Shown: positions 28,691-39,457, counted from the stretch's first letter. The stretch: 64,000 bases of DNA from Chitinophagaceae bacterium (GCA_947447825.1 CANFLL010000003.1:1-64000); one strand, 5' to 3'. Made by a program: numbers and translations. The notes: generated from the sequence alone by a model not told the origin.

Positions 28691-29161
28691 TTATCCATTT
28701 AAAGCTGCTTCATTTTTTATATTTAACCAACCACATTGACATCTAAAACCAACTTTAATGTTATAAAATGGGTTTTTATCCCAATCTAAGCTTTTTACTG
28801 TGATGTATATTTGACTGCCTTTGTAATTCAACTCAAATTCTGAAGAGTTTACATATAAATCGTGTTTTCCAGTTTCTTCGTTATACTCTTCTAATTCTTG
28901 ATTCTCCAAACTGCTTACATAATCAAAAATATCTCTATAAAAATCTTTACAATGACGTGGGTTTATACGTCCCTGATTTGCCAACTTTTCAGAAGTTGGT
29001 AAATCTAAATGTGGCAAGTCTCTGTCCGTTAGATTTGGCAACTTCCAAAAAGTTACCAAATCATAGCCCCACACGTCATTCACATTTTTTTCTGGTGCGC
29101 CAGATGAGACATTCGAAATGATATAAAAATGCCGTTTTGTTAAGTGAAATTCTACATACAA
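28691..29161 (-). CDS. Hypothetical protein with repeat-derived N-terminal half, possibly decaying
   Basis: The frame encodes 156 residues. I do not recognise a family. Residues about 30-65 (LVTFWKLPNL, DLPTSEKLANQG) are encoded by two REP-like palindromes, so this part looks inserted rather than ancestral. The remainder is acidic (LENQELEEYNEETGKHD) and ends with a CQCGW motif. After the stop at 28691 the same frame remains largely open for about 60 more codons with only two stops, as if a longer gene had been truncated. It may be a relic. There is no signal peptide. Confidence 0.45.
   Translation of the reverse strand: MYVEFHLTKRHFYIISNVSSGAPEKNVNDVWGYDLVTFWKLPNLTDRDLPHLDLPTSEKLANQGRINPRHCKDFYRDIFDYVSSLENQELEEYNEETGKHDLYVNSSEFELNYKGSQIYITVKSLDWDKNPFYNIKVGFRCQCGWLNIKNEAALNG
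28975..29062. repeat. Pair of REP-like palindromes inside a coding frame
   Basis: GATTTGCCAACTT...AAGTTGGTAAATC (28975-29005) and GATTTGGCAACTT...AAGTTACCAAATC (29032-29062) are two imperfect palindromes of the same family, about 26 bp apart. The pair itself is also mutually inverted. They are read in frame by the hypothetical gene. Confidence 0.75.
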
Positions 29162-29229
29162 AAGAAGGTTTTGCTTAAAACAAAGCCTTCCTTAACTAAA
29201 CGGTAGTGAATGATATAAGCAAACACTTA

Positions 29230-29365
29230 AGCTTTGTTTCCTTTTTTTCTTCATGTACTTGTGGTAAAGCTTCTGAATAATAACAAAAAAATGTGCTTCT
29301 CACGTGTACTAACGCCAAGGGCAATAGGAGAAAAAAATGGATACTAACGTTTAGCTTTTGCACTT
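29230..29365 (-). repeat. About 130-bp dispersed non-coding repeat, copy A
   Basis: The reverse complement of this segment aligns over about 130 bp with 56279-56412. Shared blocks include TGCAAAAGCTAAA, TTAGTATCCATT, GTTAGTACAC, TGAGAAG, TTTTTTGTTATTAT and AAGCTTTACCACAAGTACA. It lies 22 bp after the stop of the large sensor kinase gene. Confidence 0.8.
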
Positions 29366-29386
29366 ATGCCTCATCTTCCACTATCC

Positions 29387-32300
29387 CTATTTTATAACTA
29401 TCCATTTCGATTTCTTTTTTTGTTGTTGTTTACTTTTAAATTCAATTAATATTTCAGTTCCTTCCTTGTATTTGTAGGTTGCACATCCATTCAATTGATT
29501 CGAAAGACCATTAATAATTTTTAATCCTAATGAATTGGCGGTTGCAAAATCAATCCCACCGCTAATGCCAGAACCATTATCCTTGTATAACAAACAAAAC
29601 TCACCAGCTTCCACTTCGTTTAGGGTAATTGACACATTGTTTTCCTTGTTGTTTTTTGGTAGAAATTTATGAGCATTGGTCACTAGTTCATTCACAATTA
29701 ATCCTAATGAAACTACCGTATCTACATTCAACAATATCTTTTCCTCGCCTATATTGAATTTGATAAACTGATTGTCTATGGCTAATAGTTCAGCTAGTTT
29801 TCCTACTAAATCCTTAACAAATTCATGAAAGTTAATTGTACCAATAGCTTCATGCCTATATAAATTTTCGTGAATCAAAGCAATACTATTAACCCTATTT
29901 TCCCCTTCTTGAAATGCTTTCTTCAATGTTTCATCTTCTATCGAATTACTTTGCAACTGTAACAACCCAGAAATAACTTGTAAATTGTTCTTTACCCTAT
30001 GATGAATTTCGGCTAACAATAAGTCCTTATCACCCATTATTTTTTGTAGCTCTTCGGTTATTTTAATGACAGCTTGCTCTAAGCCTAATTTGTCGGCTTT
30101 AAGCATTCTGGTTCTAAAATAGGAATACAACAAAACAAGCACTAACAATAGAAGCATGCAAAGCACTACAAACCAGCCATGAAGATAGAATGGCTTGAGA
30201 ACTAATAGCGGAATCGTAATCTCATTTTTATTCCATCGCCCATTCTCTAACTGTGCCTTAATTCGCAATGTATATTCCCCCGCAGGCAACCCGCTTATGC
30301 GCAGCGAACCGTCTTCCAAAATGTTCCAATCTTTATCAAACCCATCAATTTTATAGGCATAATGATGAATTCTTTGTTGAAAGTCCAACAAGGAAAACGC
30401 TACAGATAAGAACTTCTCCCCTACACTCAATATGATTTTCTGGTCTTGTTTAAATTCTAATAAGCAATCTACTAAGCTATTGTTTGTGGTAGAAAACTTT
30501 GAAATATTAGTCAATTTAAACGGAATATCCACAGACTCAATTTCACTATTTAAATCTTTAGGTAAAAAGGCATTTACCCCATTCATACTGCCAAAATAGA
30601 GACCTCCACTCGTAGATTTGTAGGAAGAAATCCTATTAAATTCATTTGTAGTAAGCCCATCTTTCACTGTATAAACCATACTTGTATTGCTATGGGGATC
30701 AAAACGCAACAAACCATTGTAGGTGCCAATCCATAAATTATCTTGGTCGTCTTGTTCTATTCGGTATAAAACTAAAGAAGGCAGACCATCGGTCATCGTA
30801 AAACACTTTATGCTATTATCTGCATCTATGTTTGTATTCCACTTCCATTTAAACAATCCCTCCCCATCACTTGCAATCCAGCAAACACCCTGTTTATCTT
30901 CTAGCAAATCATTAATAGTTGCAATAGGAAGTTTGTGGTTTTGGTCTCTTGCTTCTTTACCATAATAATCTACTATTTGTAGTTTATTGTCTATACAATA
31001 AATTCCATTCTCAGCTACTGCAATTAATCCTTTAGATGGAGAAATAAATATTTTGTATACATTTTTTACTTTTGGCATATTCGAGGACGCATAAATAAGC
31101 ATAGTCCTTTTACCTGAATGTAAATCGTAACTGTTAATGCCATTTGCATATCCTGCCAATAATATATTGTCAGAATATCGGAATAACGACCATATTATTT
31201 CAGCATAAGCTGCGGTATCAATTGGTAAAAAAGTGCCACTCTCAGGAAGATACTTCATCAAACGATTAGCCCCAATATAGATGCCTTCCTTTTGATATAG
31301 TATAGCATAATTAATTCCTTCAATTCCCTTTTTCAACGCATCTTTTTGATGTTGATGTATCAACAAATCAAAGTAAACATTGGCATACAAAGAGGTATCT
31401 CCCTTAACACTTTCATCAACATACAATCCCCTTGTTTGATTGCTGGTAGAGGATAACATAGTCTTAGAATGCTCAAAATAGTGAGTGAAATGATTCTTCC
31501 TAATTGTAACTTCCAATACCCCTACATTAGTGCATATCCATCGGTTACCAAGCCTATCTACATAATTTTTTGAGAGGGTAAACTCAAAAAAATCTTTCAA
31601 TTCATCTGGTGTAAACAACAGTTTAACGCTTTGTTTAGTTTGAAGATAAATTCCTTTCTGCTCAATATAAAACAAGGAAGAAGCATCATTAACACTTGCT
31701 ATATCAACAAAATCTGTGAAACTAATTTTATCCTGTTCAATCACCTTTACTTCCTTATCAACCAAGTATTGATGATCGTTTTTGTTTTTTTCTAGAACAC
31801 TATTGTAGTAGGCGTAATCAGGCATTTGCCTTTTTAGCTTGTCATCCGTAATTGGAATGGGCTTTGAAATTAGCAAGGCTGTGTCTTTTGTTACTAAGAA
31901 CCCGCTATGTTCATTGAGAACTATGGCAGCTTTATTACTTCTGAATACGCTTTTACTTCCATATACCGCATACATATTACTTTCAAAAGCTAAGTTTTGG
32001 TTCTTTTCCTTAAACTCATATTGTTTATCAAACCCTGATGCAGCATTGTATTTCCACCAAGTAAAGTTATTATATGTTAAAAAATTCAAACTCTTCGTTT
32101 CATCATTTGCAATCCAATAAATTTTGTTCACATCAAAAGGTAAATGATTATACACTTTTTTTAATGACTTTAGTTCATTAGTACTCAAATCTAACACCTG
32201 AATTCTACTATCAATTGTAGCTTTTATCCCCTCAACATTTTCATATATGATAATTAGGTTGTTTTGGTCATCTATAGCTAATTGCTTTATAGAATTATTG

Positions 32301-32551
32301 CTCAATCCGGTATTAGCAGAATTATACAGTTTAAAAGTTTTACCATCAAATCGGTTTAGTCCATTGCTTGTGCCAAACCACATAAACCCATCCTTATCCT
32401 GCACCGCACAGCGTACATCTCTGGCAGCCATTCCATCCTCTACAGAAAAAAATCGTTTGGTTATAATAGTATTATCATTGCTTTGGGCTATTGCCAAGCA
32501 ATAAATTAATAATCCGTATATGCCAAATAAATATTTCTTCAATATATTCAA
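29387..32551 (-). CDS. Reg_prop/Y_Y_Y membrane sensor histidine kinase (HisKA_2 type)
   Basis: This 1,054-residue sensor has a signal segment (about 1-22, LFGIYGLLIYCLAIAQ). A long periplasmic beta-propeller follows with Reg_prop signatures (GFMWFGTSNGLNRFDG, NLWIGTYNGLLRFDP). A Y_Y_Y domain lies at about 700-785, one transmembrane helix at about 793-815, then HisKA_2 with EIHHRVKNNLQVISGLL (phosphoacceptor His about 849) and HATPase_c (NELVTNAHKF, DNGSG, SLGLKI). No ATG exists before residue 41, so a TTG start (32551 or 32542) is required. There is no receiver or AraC output domain, and no regulator gene is adjacent. Such propeller sensors often detect polysaccharide fragments. Confidence 0.9.
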   Translation of the reverse strand: MNILKKYLFGIYGLLIYCLAIAQSNDNTIITKRFFSVEDGMAARDVRCAVQDKDGFMWFGTSNGLNRFDGKTFKLYNSANTGLSNNSIKQLAIDDQNNLIIIYENVEGIKATIDSRIQVLDLSTNELKSLKKVYNHLPFDVNKIYWIANDETKSLNFLTYNNFTWWKYNAASGFDKQYEFKEKNQNLAFESNMYAVYGSKSVFRSNKAAIVLNEHSGFLVTKDTALLISKPIPITDDKLKRQMPDYAYYNSVLEKNKNDHQYLVDKEVKVIEQDKISFTDFVDIASVNDASSLFYIEQKGIYLQTKQSVKLLFTPDELKDFFEFTLSKNYVDRLGNRWICTNVGVLEVTIRKNHFTHYFEHSKTMLSSTSNQTRGLYVDESVKGDTSLYANVYFDLLIHQHQKDALKKGIEGINYAILYQKEGIYIGANRLMKYLPESGTFLPIDTAAYAEIIWSLFRYSDNILLAGYANGINSYDLHSGKRTMLIYASSNMPKVKNVYKIFISPSKGLIAVAENGIYCIDNKLQIVDYYGKEARDQNHKLPIATINDLLEDKQGVCWIASDGEGLFKWKWNTNIDADNSIKCFTMTDGLPSLVLYRIEQDDQDNLWIGTYNGLLRFDPHSNTSMVYTVKDGLTTNEFNRISSYKSTSGGLYFGSMNGVNAFLPKDLNSEIESVDIPFKLTNISKFSTTNNSLVDCLLEFKQDQKIILSVGEKFLSVAFSLLDFQQRIHHYAYKIDGFDKDWNILEDGSLRISGLPAGEYTLRIKAQLENGRWNKNEITIPLLVLKPFYLHGWFVVLCMLLLLVLVLLYSYFRTRMLKADKLGLEQAVIKITEELQKIMGDKDLLLAEIHHRVKNNLQVISGLLQLQSNSIEDETLKKAFQEGENRVNSIALIHENLYRHEAIGTINFHEFVKDLVGKLAELLAIDNQFIKFNIGEEKILLNVDTVVSLGLIVNELVTNAHKFLPKNNKENNVSITLNEVEAGEFCLLYKDNGSGISGGIDFATANSLGLKIINGLSNQLNGCATYKYKEGTEILIEFKSKQQQKKKSKWIVIK

Positions 32552-33227
32552 TTACTTATTACCGAATGCAAAGACACTAAAAAAGGGATGAACTTTGAAT
32601 TTTAGTTCGATTTATTAAAAAATTAACGCTTCCATCCATTTTAAATGTAATAGTAGAAATGTATTAGCTTCTATTATAATTAGCATAAAGTATTCATAAT
32701 TTACCATTTCAGTATTCTTATCACTTTTTACAATAGGTAAGTTATGAAAACAAGTTGCTACTCGGAAGCTTTATCACTAAGTATACAATGTAAAAACTAA
32801 GGACAATAATGTTAATAACACCGGGTGTTTATGCTAATTAAATAATCCCAAAAAAAACTTGTGTTCTTTGTGAAACCTTTATGGTAGATATGCCTAAGAG
32901 AGGTAACGAAAATAGCAGACATAAATCAGCATTTAGTTTTTTGACAGACATTAAAAATAACTTGACGAATAAAAATATAGTTACAATGATTAAAGTTTAA
33001 TGGTAAATGTGGTTGATTCTTTTATTGACTGAATCTTTTTAAGTCCATTACCTTCTGTTTATACACAAATGAACAAGGAATAGTAATTAGATGGTTGCTT
33101 AAAGTTGAGTAAATGCAAGTTTTTAGTATCAACTTAAACAAGGAATGCGGCAATACGATATGGAGGATTTTGCACCCAATGAAGCTAATATTTCACCTAG
33201 AACTTAAAATCCAAAATATAAAACTAC
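32552..33227. other. Intergenic region of about 680 bp
   Basis: AT-rich DNA upstream of the sensor kinase and downstream of the FAD protein gene. Short text such as TTGTGTTCTTTGTGAAACC (about 32860) belongs to a dispersed CACAAAG/CTTTGTG motif family. No gene is recognised. Confidence 0.35.
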
Positions 33228-34874
33228 TTAAAGCATTGCAGCAATCATCGTAGCCACCCTTTCCCCATCCATGGCTGCACTAACAATGCCTCCAGCATAG
33301 CCGGCACCTTCTCCGCAAGGATAAAGTTTTTTTAACTGAGGATGCTGTAAGGAGTCTACATCTCTAGGAATTCGAACTGGCGAAGATGTCCTGCTTTCTG
33401 TAGCCACAACCACAGCTTCATTAGTATAGTAACCTTTCATCTTTTTTCCAAATGCTCTGAAGCCATGTTGCAACGTTTTATGAATAAAAGCAGGAAGTGC
33501 TTCGCTTAAATTAACCGCTTTAATGCCAGGTACATAACTACAATCAGGAAAGTTGGTGGATACTTTTCCATTACAAAAGTCTTCCATTCTTTGTGCAGGA
33601 GCAACGAAACTACCACCACCAATGGTATAACATTTTTGCTCTATTGCCTGTTGAAATTGAAGAAGAAGCAAAGGGCTAACCGTTGACCGTTTACTGTTTA
33701 CCGTAGTTAACATGCCCTCTTCGGTTAACGGTAAACGGTTAACGGTATCCATCTTAAAATATTCCGCCGCATCTTTTTCATCCACCGTAACCACCATCCC
33801 ACTATTCGAGTAAGGGTTATTTCTTTTGCTCGGACTCCACCCATTCACCACCACTTCATTTGCATTGGTAGCTGCTGGAGCAATTATTCCGCCTGGGCAC
33901 ATACAAAAACTAAACACCCCACGTCCGTTTACCTGCTCCACCAAACTATATGAGGCAGGAGGCAAATGGTTGCCACGGGATAATGCTGTAGAATTAGGAA
34001 GATTATATTGAATACTATCTATTAATGCCTGCGGATGTTCTATCCGTACCCCAAGGGCAAATGGTTTTGACTCAATAAGGATATTTTTATGGTGCAATAA
34101 CTCAAATATATCTCTAGCCGAATGTCCTGTTGCCAATATTACCGCATCAGCATTAATGGAGATTCCGTTATGGGTCATAATTCCCACAATGGTGTCGTTT
34201 TTAATAATGAAGTCAGTTACTTTTTCTTCAAATAAAAAATCACCTCCATTACCAATAATAGCTTCTCGCATTGCTGTTATGATATGGGGCAATTTATTAG
34301 TGCCAATATGCGGATGCGCTTCGTATAATATTCTTTCTTCGGCACCAAACTGCACAAATAGGTTCAATATTCTATTAATATCACCTCGTTTATTGCTACG
34401 CGTATATAGTTTTCCATCGCTGTACGTGCCGGCACCACCTTCGCCAAAACAATAGTTACTTTCGGGGTTAATGATGCCTTCTTTGTTCAGTTTTGCCAAA
34501 TCACGTCGTCTAGCTCGCACATCTTTTCCTCTTTCCACAATGATGGGCTTAATGCCTAGTTCTATCAATTGCAAAGCCGCAAATAATCCTGCGGGGCCAG
34601 CACCAACAATAATTACTCTTTTGGATGTATGGGAAACATCTTTAAACTGAATATAGGTAACAGGTCGTGTTACAAAAGGCTCATTAATAAAAACTAGAAG
34701 GGTAAGGTTGATCCATATCTGCCTAGTACTACGTGCATCAATAGATTGTTTCAGTTTATAAAACCCAGTGATACTCGAAGAGGGTTTACCTGTTTCTTTG
34801 GTAATATATTGGGTAATAATTGCATTGTCATCCGCCTCGGAAGGCTTTACTTTAATGGAGAGTTGCTGTTGCAT
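33228..34874 (-). CDS. FAD-dependent oxidoreductase (COG2509-type)
   Basis: A 548-residue flavoprotein. An N-terminal domain of about 85 residues precedes the dinucleotide fold RVIIVGAGPAGLFAALQLIE (about residue 88). RGKDVRARRRDLAKLN and CFGEGGAGTYSDGKLYTR are strong COG2509 markers, and VILATGHSARDIFELL closes the FAD domain. The C-terminus has YPCGEGAGYAGGIVSAAMDG. The physiological reaction of this family is not established. Unusually, residues around RLPLTEEGMLTTVNSKRSTV are encoded by a heptanucleotide inverted repeat, apparently an in-frame insertion. It is monocistronic. Confidence 0.88.
   Translation of the reverse strand: MQQQLSIKVKPSEADDNAIITQYITKETGKPSSSITGFYKLKQSIDARSTRQIWINLTLLVFINEPFVTRPVTYIQFKDVSHTSKRVIIVGAGPAGLFAALQLIELGIKPIIVERGKDVRARRRDLAKLNKEGIINPESNYCFGEGGAGTYSDGKLYTRSNKRGDINRILNLFVQFGAEERILYEAHPHIGTNKLPHIITAMREAIIGNGGDFLFEEKVTDFIIKNDTIVGIMTHNGISINADAVILATGHSARDIFELLHHKNILIESKPFALGVRIEHPQALIDSIQYNLPNSTALSRGNHLPPASYSLVEQVNGRGVFSFCMCPGGIIAPAATNANEVVVNGWSPSKRNNPYSNSGMVVTVDEKDAAEYFKMDTVNRLPLTEEGMLTTVNSKRSTVSPLLLLQFQQAIEQKCYTIGGGSFVAPAQRMEDFCNGKVSTNFPDCSYVPGIKAVNLSEALPAFIHKTLQHGFRAFGKKMKGYYTNEAVVVATESRTSSPVRIPRDVDSLQHPQLKKLYPCGEGAGYAGGIVSAAMDGERVATMIAAML
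33678..33750. repeat. Heptanucleotide inverted repeat within the FAD protein gene
   Basis: The left arm 33678-33711 (AACCGTTGACCGTTTACTG...) and the right arm 33722-33750 (GGTTAACGGTAAACGGTT...) are inverted copies, each made of 7-bp units such as GGTTAAC, GGTAAAC and GGTTAAC. The loop is about 10 bp. The reading frame stays open through it. Confidence 0.8.
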
Positions 34875-34958
34875 AATGTGTTAGGTGTTTATCCTAAAAA
34901 CTTATATTATTTACCACAAAGGGTATTCAGGTTAACCACAAAGTACACTAAGATAAAA

Positions 34959-35000
34959 CACAAGGAACACAAAGTTTATTAAATCCTTGTGTTCCTTGTG
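34959..35000 (-). terminator. Terminator of the DUF3127 gene, CACAAAG family hairpin
   Basis: CACAAGGAACACAA and TTGTGTTCCTTGTG pair perfectly over 14 bp. The outer flanks ACCACAAAGG and CCTTTGTGGT (about 34912 to 35023) can extend the fold. On the minus strand a T-rich stretch follows. Confidence 0.65.
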
Positions 35001-35033
35001 AAAACCTTTGTGTCCTTTGTGGTAAGATTTACT

Positions 35034-35411
35034 TTAAAATGGCAAGTCGTCTACCATTTCATCTGGAGGAGGAGGAATATTTTTAAAATCAGGTTCAGGC
35101 ATCGTGTCTTGTTGGCCAATTTTCACAGTCTCAACTCTCCAGGCATCAAGATTGGTAATGTAATTTTCTCTACCATCTTTCATCCATTTACTTCCTTTAA
35201 GGTTAAAAGAAACCTTCACTTCATCGCCTTGGTTAAACCTATCAAGTATGCTGGTTTTATCCTGCACACACTGAAACTTCACATAGTTTGTAATTATTCT
35301 ACCGCCAATATCTTCACTTTTTTCTAGCACAAATTCTCTTGTTTTAAACGTTTCTGAACGTTGCACTGTGTCGTACTTGGCTAATAGTTTCCCTGTAATT
35401 TCGTAACTCAT
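35034..35411 (-). CDS. DUF3127 protein with SSB-like C-terminal tail
   Basis: A 125-residue protein with an OB-fold-like beta pattern (EITGKLLAKYDTVQRSETFK, REFVLE, YVKFQCVQDK, EVKVSFNLKGSKW). The family DUF3127 is small and almost confined to Bacteroidota. After the fold comes a Pro/Asp-rich linker (PEPDFKNIPPPPDEM) and a terminal VDDLPF. Single-stranded DNA-binding protein ends in a similar acidic DDxPF peptide that recruits repair proteins, so the tail suggests a nucleic-acid role or mimicry. That is inference. A TACATTTG box (35438-35431) lies 20 bp upstream of the ATG. Confidence 0.85.
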   Translation of the reverse strand: MSYEITGKLLAKYDTVQRSETFKTREFVLEKSEDIGGRIITNYVKFQCVQDKTSILDRFNQGDEVKVSFNLKGSKWMKDGRENYITNLDAWRVETVKIGQQDTMPEPDFKNIPPPPDEMVDDLPF

Positions 35412-35523
35412 AATTATTTATTAAAGACGACAAATGTAAAGGAAGTTATGTGTTATGGATGATGAGTTATAAAGTTATGAAAAGAACGGCTAGTAATTAA
35501 TCGAAAGAGACTACCTAGAAGTT

Positions 35524-35795
35524 CTCCAGCGAGTTTACTTTAAACTCCAGTGAGTTTACTTTAAACTCCAGTGAGTTTACTTTAAACTCCAGTGAGTTTA
35601 CTTTAAACTCCAGTGAGTTTACTTTAAACCCCAGTGAGTTTACTTTAAACTCCAGTGAGTTTACTTTAAACTCCAGTGAGTTTACTTTAAACTCCAGTGA
35701 GTTTACTTTAAACTCCAGTGAGTTTACTTTAAACCCCAGCGAGTTTACTTTAAACCCCAGCGAGTTTACTTTGACTCCAACTAGATTACTTTAAA
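35524..35795. repeat. 21-bp tandem repeat, 13 copies
   Basis: The unit CTCCAGTGAGTTTACTTTAA(A) recurs every 21 bp from 35524 to 35775, most copies differing by zero or one base; the penultimate unit is 20 bp and the last is diverged. The unit contains the dyad GAGTTTACTTTAAACTC across unit borders. One frame on each strand stays open (SSEFTLN on plus, FKVNSLE on minus), but no start codon or gene context supports translation. It lies between the divergent DUF3127 and Bor-like genes. Confidence 0.97.
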
Positions 35796-36083
35796 CTTTT
35801 GTTGAGGCAAAATGAAGTGTCTTTTGGACTAATTATCTTTACTTTAATACGATAGTAATAATGATCACAATCTATTAGCCTAAAATGAAAACCGATTATC
35901 TGCCATTTTTAACTTTGGATTTAAGACCTTATATTGGCATTCACATAATCTTTTATGTTATCAATATAAATTTACTTAGTTTATTTGCGCTGTAAGGGTT
36001 AAATTAAAACAATGGCTAAATGAATAATTCAGTTTTTGATTGAGTAGCGACTGACATGTTCAGTTGTTTAGTTAAAACATATT
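35796..36083. other. Upstream region of the Bor-like lipoprotein gene
   Basis: AT-rich DNA after the repeat array, presumably carrying the lipoprotein promoter. Nothing else is recognised. Confidence 0.35.
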
Positions 36084-36380
36084 ATGAAAAATAAATGTAG
36101 ACAAGTAATTTTAGTAGCATTTACATCAATCATGCTGTCATCCTGTTGTTCTAGTATTTTCATAGCAGGAACAGGAGCATCAAAAAGTATTGTTACCTCA
36201 AAAAAACAATGGTTTGCTTTGTGGGGATTAGTGCGTTGCAATAAGGTTAATCCAAAAGCAATGGCAAGCGAAACAAACAATTACACAGTAAAAACAGAAT
36301 TTACATTTGGAGATATGTTCACCAATATGTTCACATCTATTCTATCTTTTCAGAAAGAAACCATTACAGTAATAAAATAA
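36084..36380 (+). CDS. Bor-like lipoprotein
   Basis: A 98-residue protein with a lipoprotein signal: basic start, hydrophobic stretch and lipobox LSSC with Cys21 as the probable lipidated residue, followed by a second Cys. The mature part, with KKQWFALWGLVRCNKVNPKA and YTVKTEFTFGDMF, resembles the Bor family (named after the phage lambda serum-resistance lipoprotein) as found in Bacteroidota, where its role is unknown. No phage genes are nearby. A bidirectional terminator follows 9 bp after the stop. Confidence 0.7.
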   Translation: MKNKCRQVILVAFTSIMLSSCCSSIFIAGTGASKSIVTSKKQWFALWGLVRCNKVNPKAMASETNNYTVKTEFTFGDMFTNMFTSILSFQKETITVIK

Positions 36381-36388
36381 TAAGCACA

Positions 36389-36420
36389 AAAAAGGCTATC
36401 CTTGTTGGGATAGCCTTTTT
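36389..36420. terminator. Bidirectional terminator, perfect 13-bp stem
   Basis: AAAAAGGCTATCC and GGATAGCCTTTTT pair perfectly around a 6-nt loop between the convergent Bor-like gene and the following small gene. Confidence 0.9.
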
Positions 36421-36448
36421 AGAAAACAGAAAGGATTTCTTCATTAAA

Positions 36449-36655
36449 TTAGAATGCTTTTGTAGCAACGCCATCAGCAATAGCTTGTAAAGCTTTAGCT
36501 TCGCCCAAAATACTAACTATTTTGTTGCCTTTTCCATCATTGCCCGAAGCTAAATACCCACCTCTAGCTGTTTTTGTAATTACAGCATCTTGCATAGGAA
36601 CTTGCTTTTCCTTTGTTTTTAAGCAATAGGCTTTAATCATTTTACTTGTATCCAT
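36449..36655 (-). CDS. Small conserved protein, DUF5679-like without zinc ligands
   Basis: A 68-residue basic protein. AYCLKTKEKQVPMQDAVITK followed by RGGYLASGNDGKGNK resembles the layout of DUF5679-type small proteins (AYCVKCKxKREM...), but the cysteines that would form a zinc knuckle are replaced except for one. The C-terminus ends in an alanine-rich helix. The resemblance is from memory and the function is unknown. The start ATG at 36655 is clear, and the gene has its own terminator, so it is likely expressed. Confidence 0.65.
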   Translation of the reverse strand: MDTSKMIKAYCLKTKEKQVPMQDAVITKTARGGYLASGNDGKGNKIVSILGEAKALQAIADGVATKAF

Positions 36656-36834
36656 TATAGCTGATTTGATGCCTTAGTATATTAGTATTACTATAGTAAT
36701 ATTCCAAAAGGCAAGGTTAAAAAAAACATTTCGCAGTACAAACTACCGCATTATTTTGGAAATTAAACAATCTTTCTTTATTATTTAATCCACAATGTTT
36801 AATAATGCTCAAATTTACCTACATGAAATTAACA

Positions 36835-39198
<2,364 letters not shown>

Positions 39199-39441
39199 AT
39201 GTCAACACTTAAATTTGTTTTCAGTCACGATGACTTGAAAAATTTGATGGATTCTGCAGAATCGCATGAAGGAGGAAAAAAGCTAGTTCATTTTGAATTA
39301 AGTTTCGATTCTAGCAAAGGTGTGGTTGAGCCAACTTTGCACGCAACCAATTTACATAAACTTTCAAATGGCACATTGCAACCATCTGCACTTACTGCAT
39401 CAGTAAAAGGTTGTCCAAATCCACCTTGTTCTTGTTGCTAA
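39199..39441 (+). CDS. Small protein with Cys-rich C-terminal tail, first gene of a signalling unit
   Basis: An 80-residue protein with no signal peptide. The body (LKFVFSHDDLKNLMDSAE, LVHFELSFDSSKGVVEP) looks like a small alpha/beta fold. The last ten residues read GCPNPPCSCC, with cysteines at 72, 77, 79 and 80. I do not recognise a named family. Sixteen bases after its stop begins a polytopic membrane protein, then a kinase and a response regulator, all on the plus strand, so it is very probably part of that unit. The tail could bind metal, carry a modification, or be the part that is processed or sensed. All of these are hypotheses. Confidence 0.75.
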   Translation: MSTLKFVFSHDDLKNLMDSAESHEGGKKLVHFELSFDSSKGVVEPTLHATNLHKLSNGTLQPSALTASVKGCPNPPCSCC

Positions 39442-39457
39442 ATAAAGTTATTTAAAA

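Noticed and set aside
36068-36280. 70-codon minus-strand frame
   Set aside because: Antisense to the Bor-like lipoprotein gene, which has a lipobox and its own terminator.
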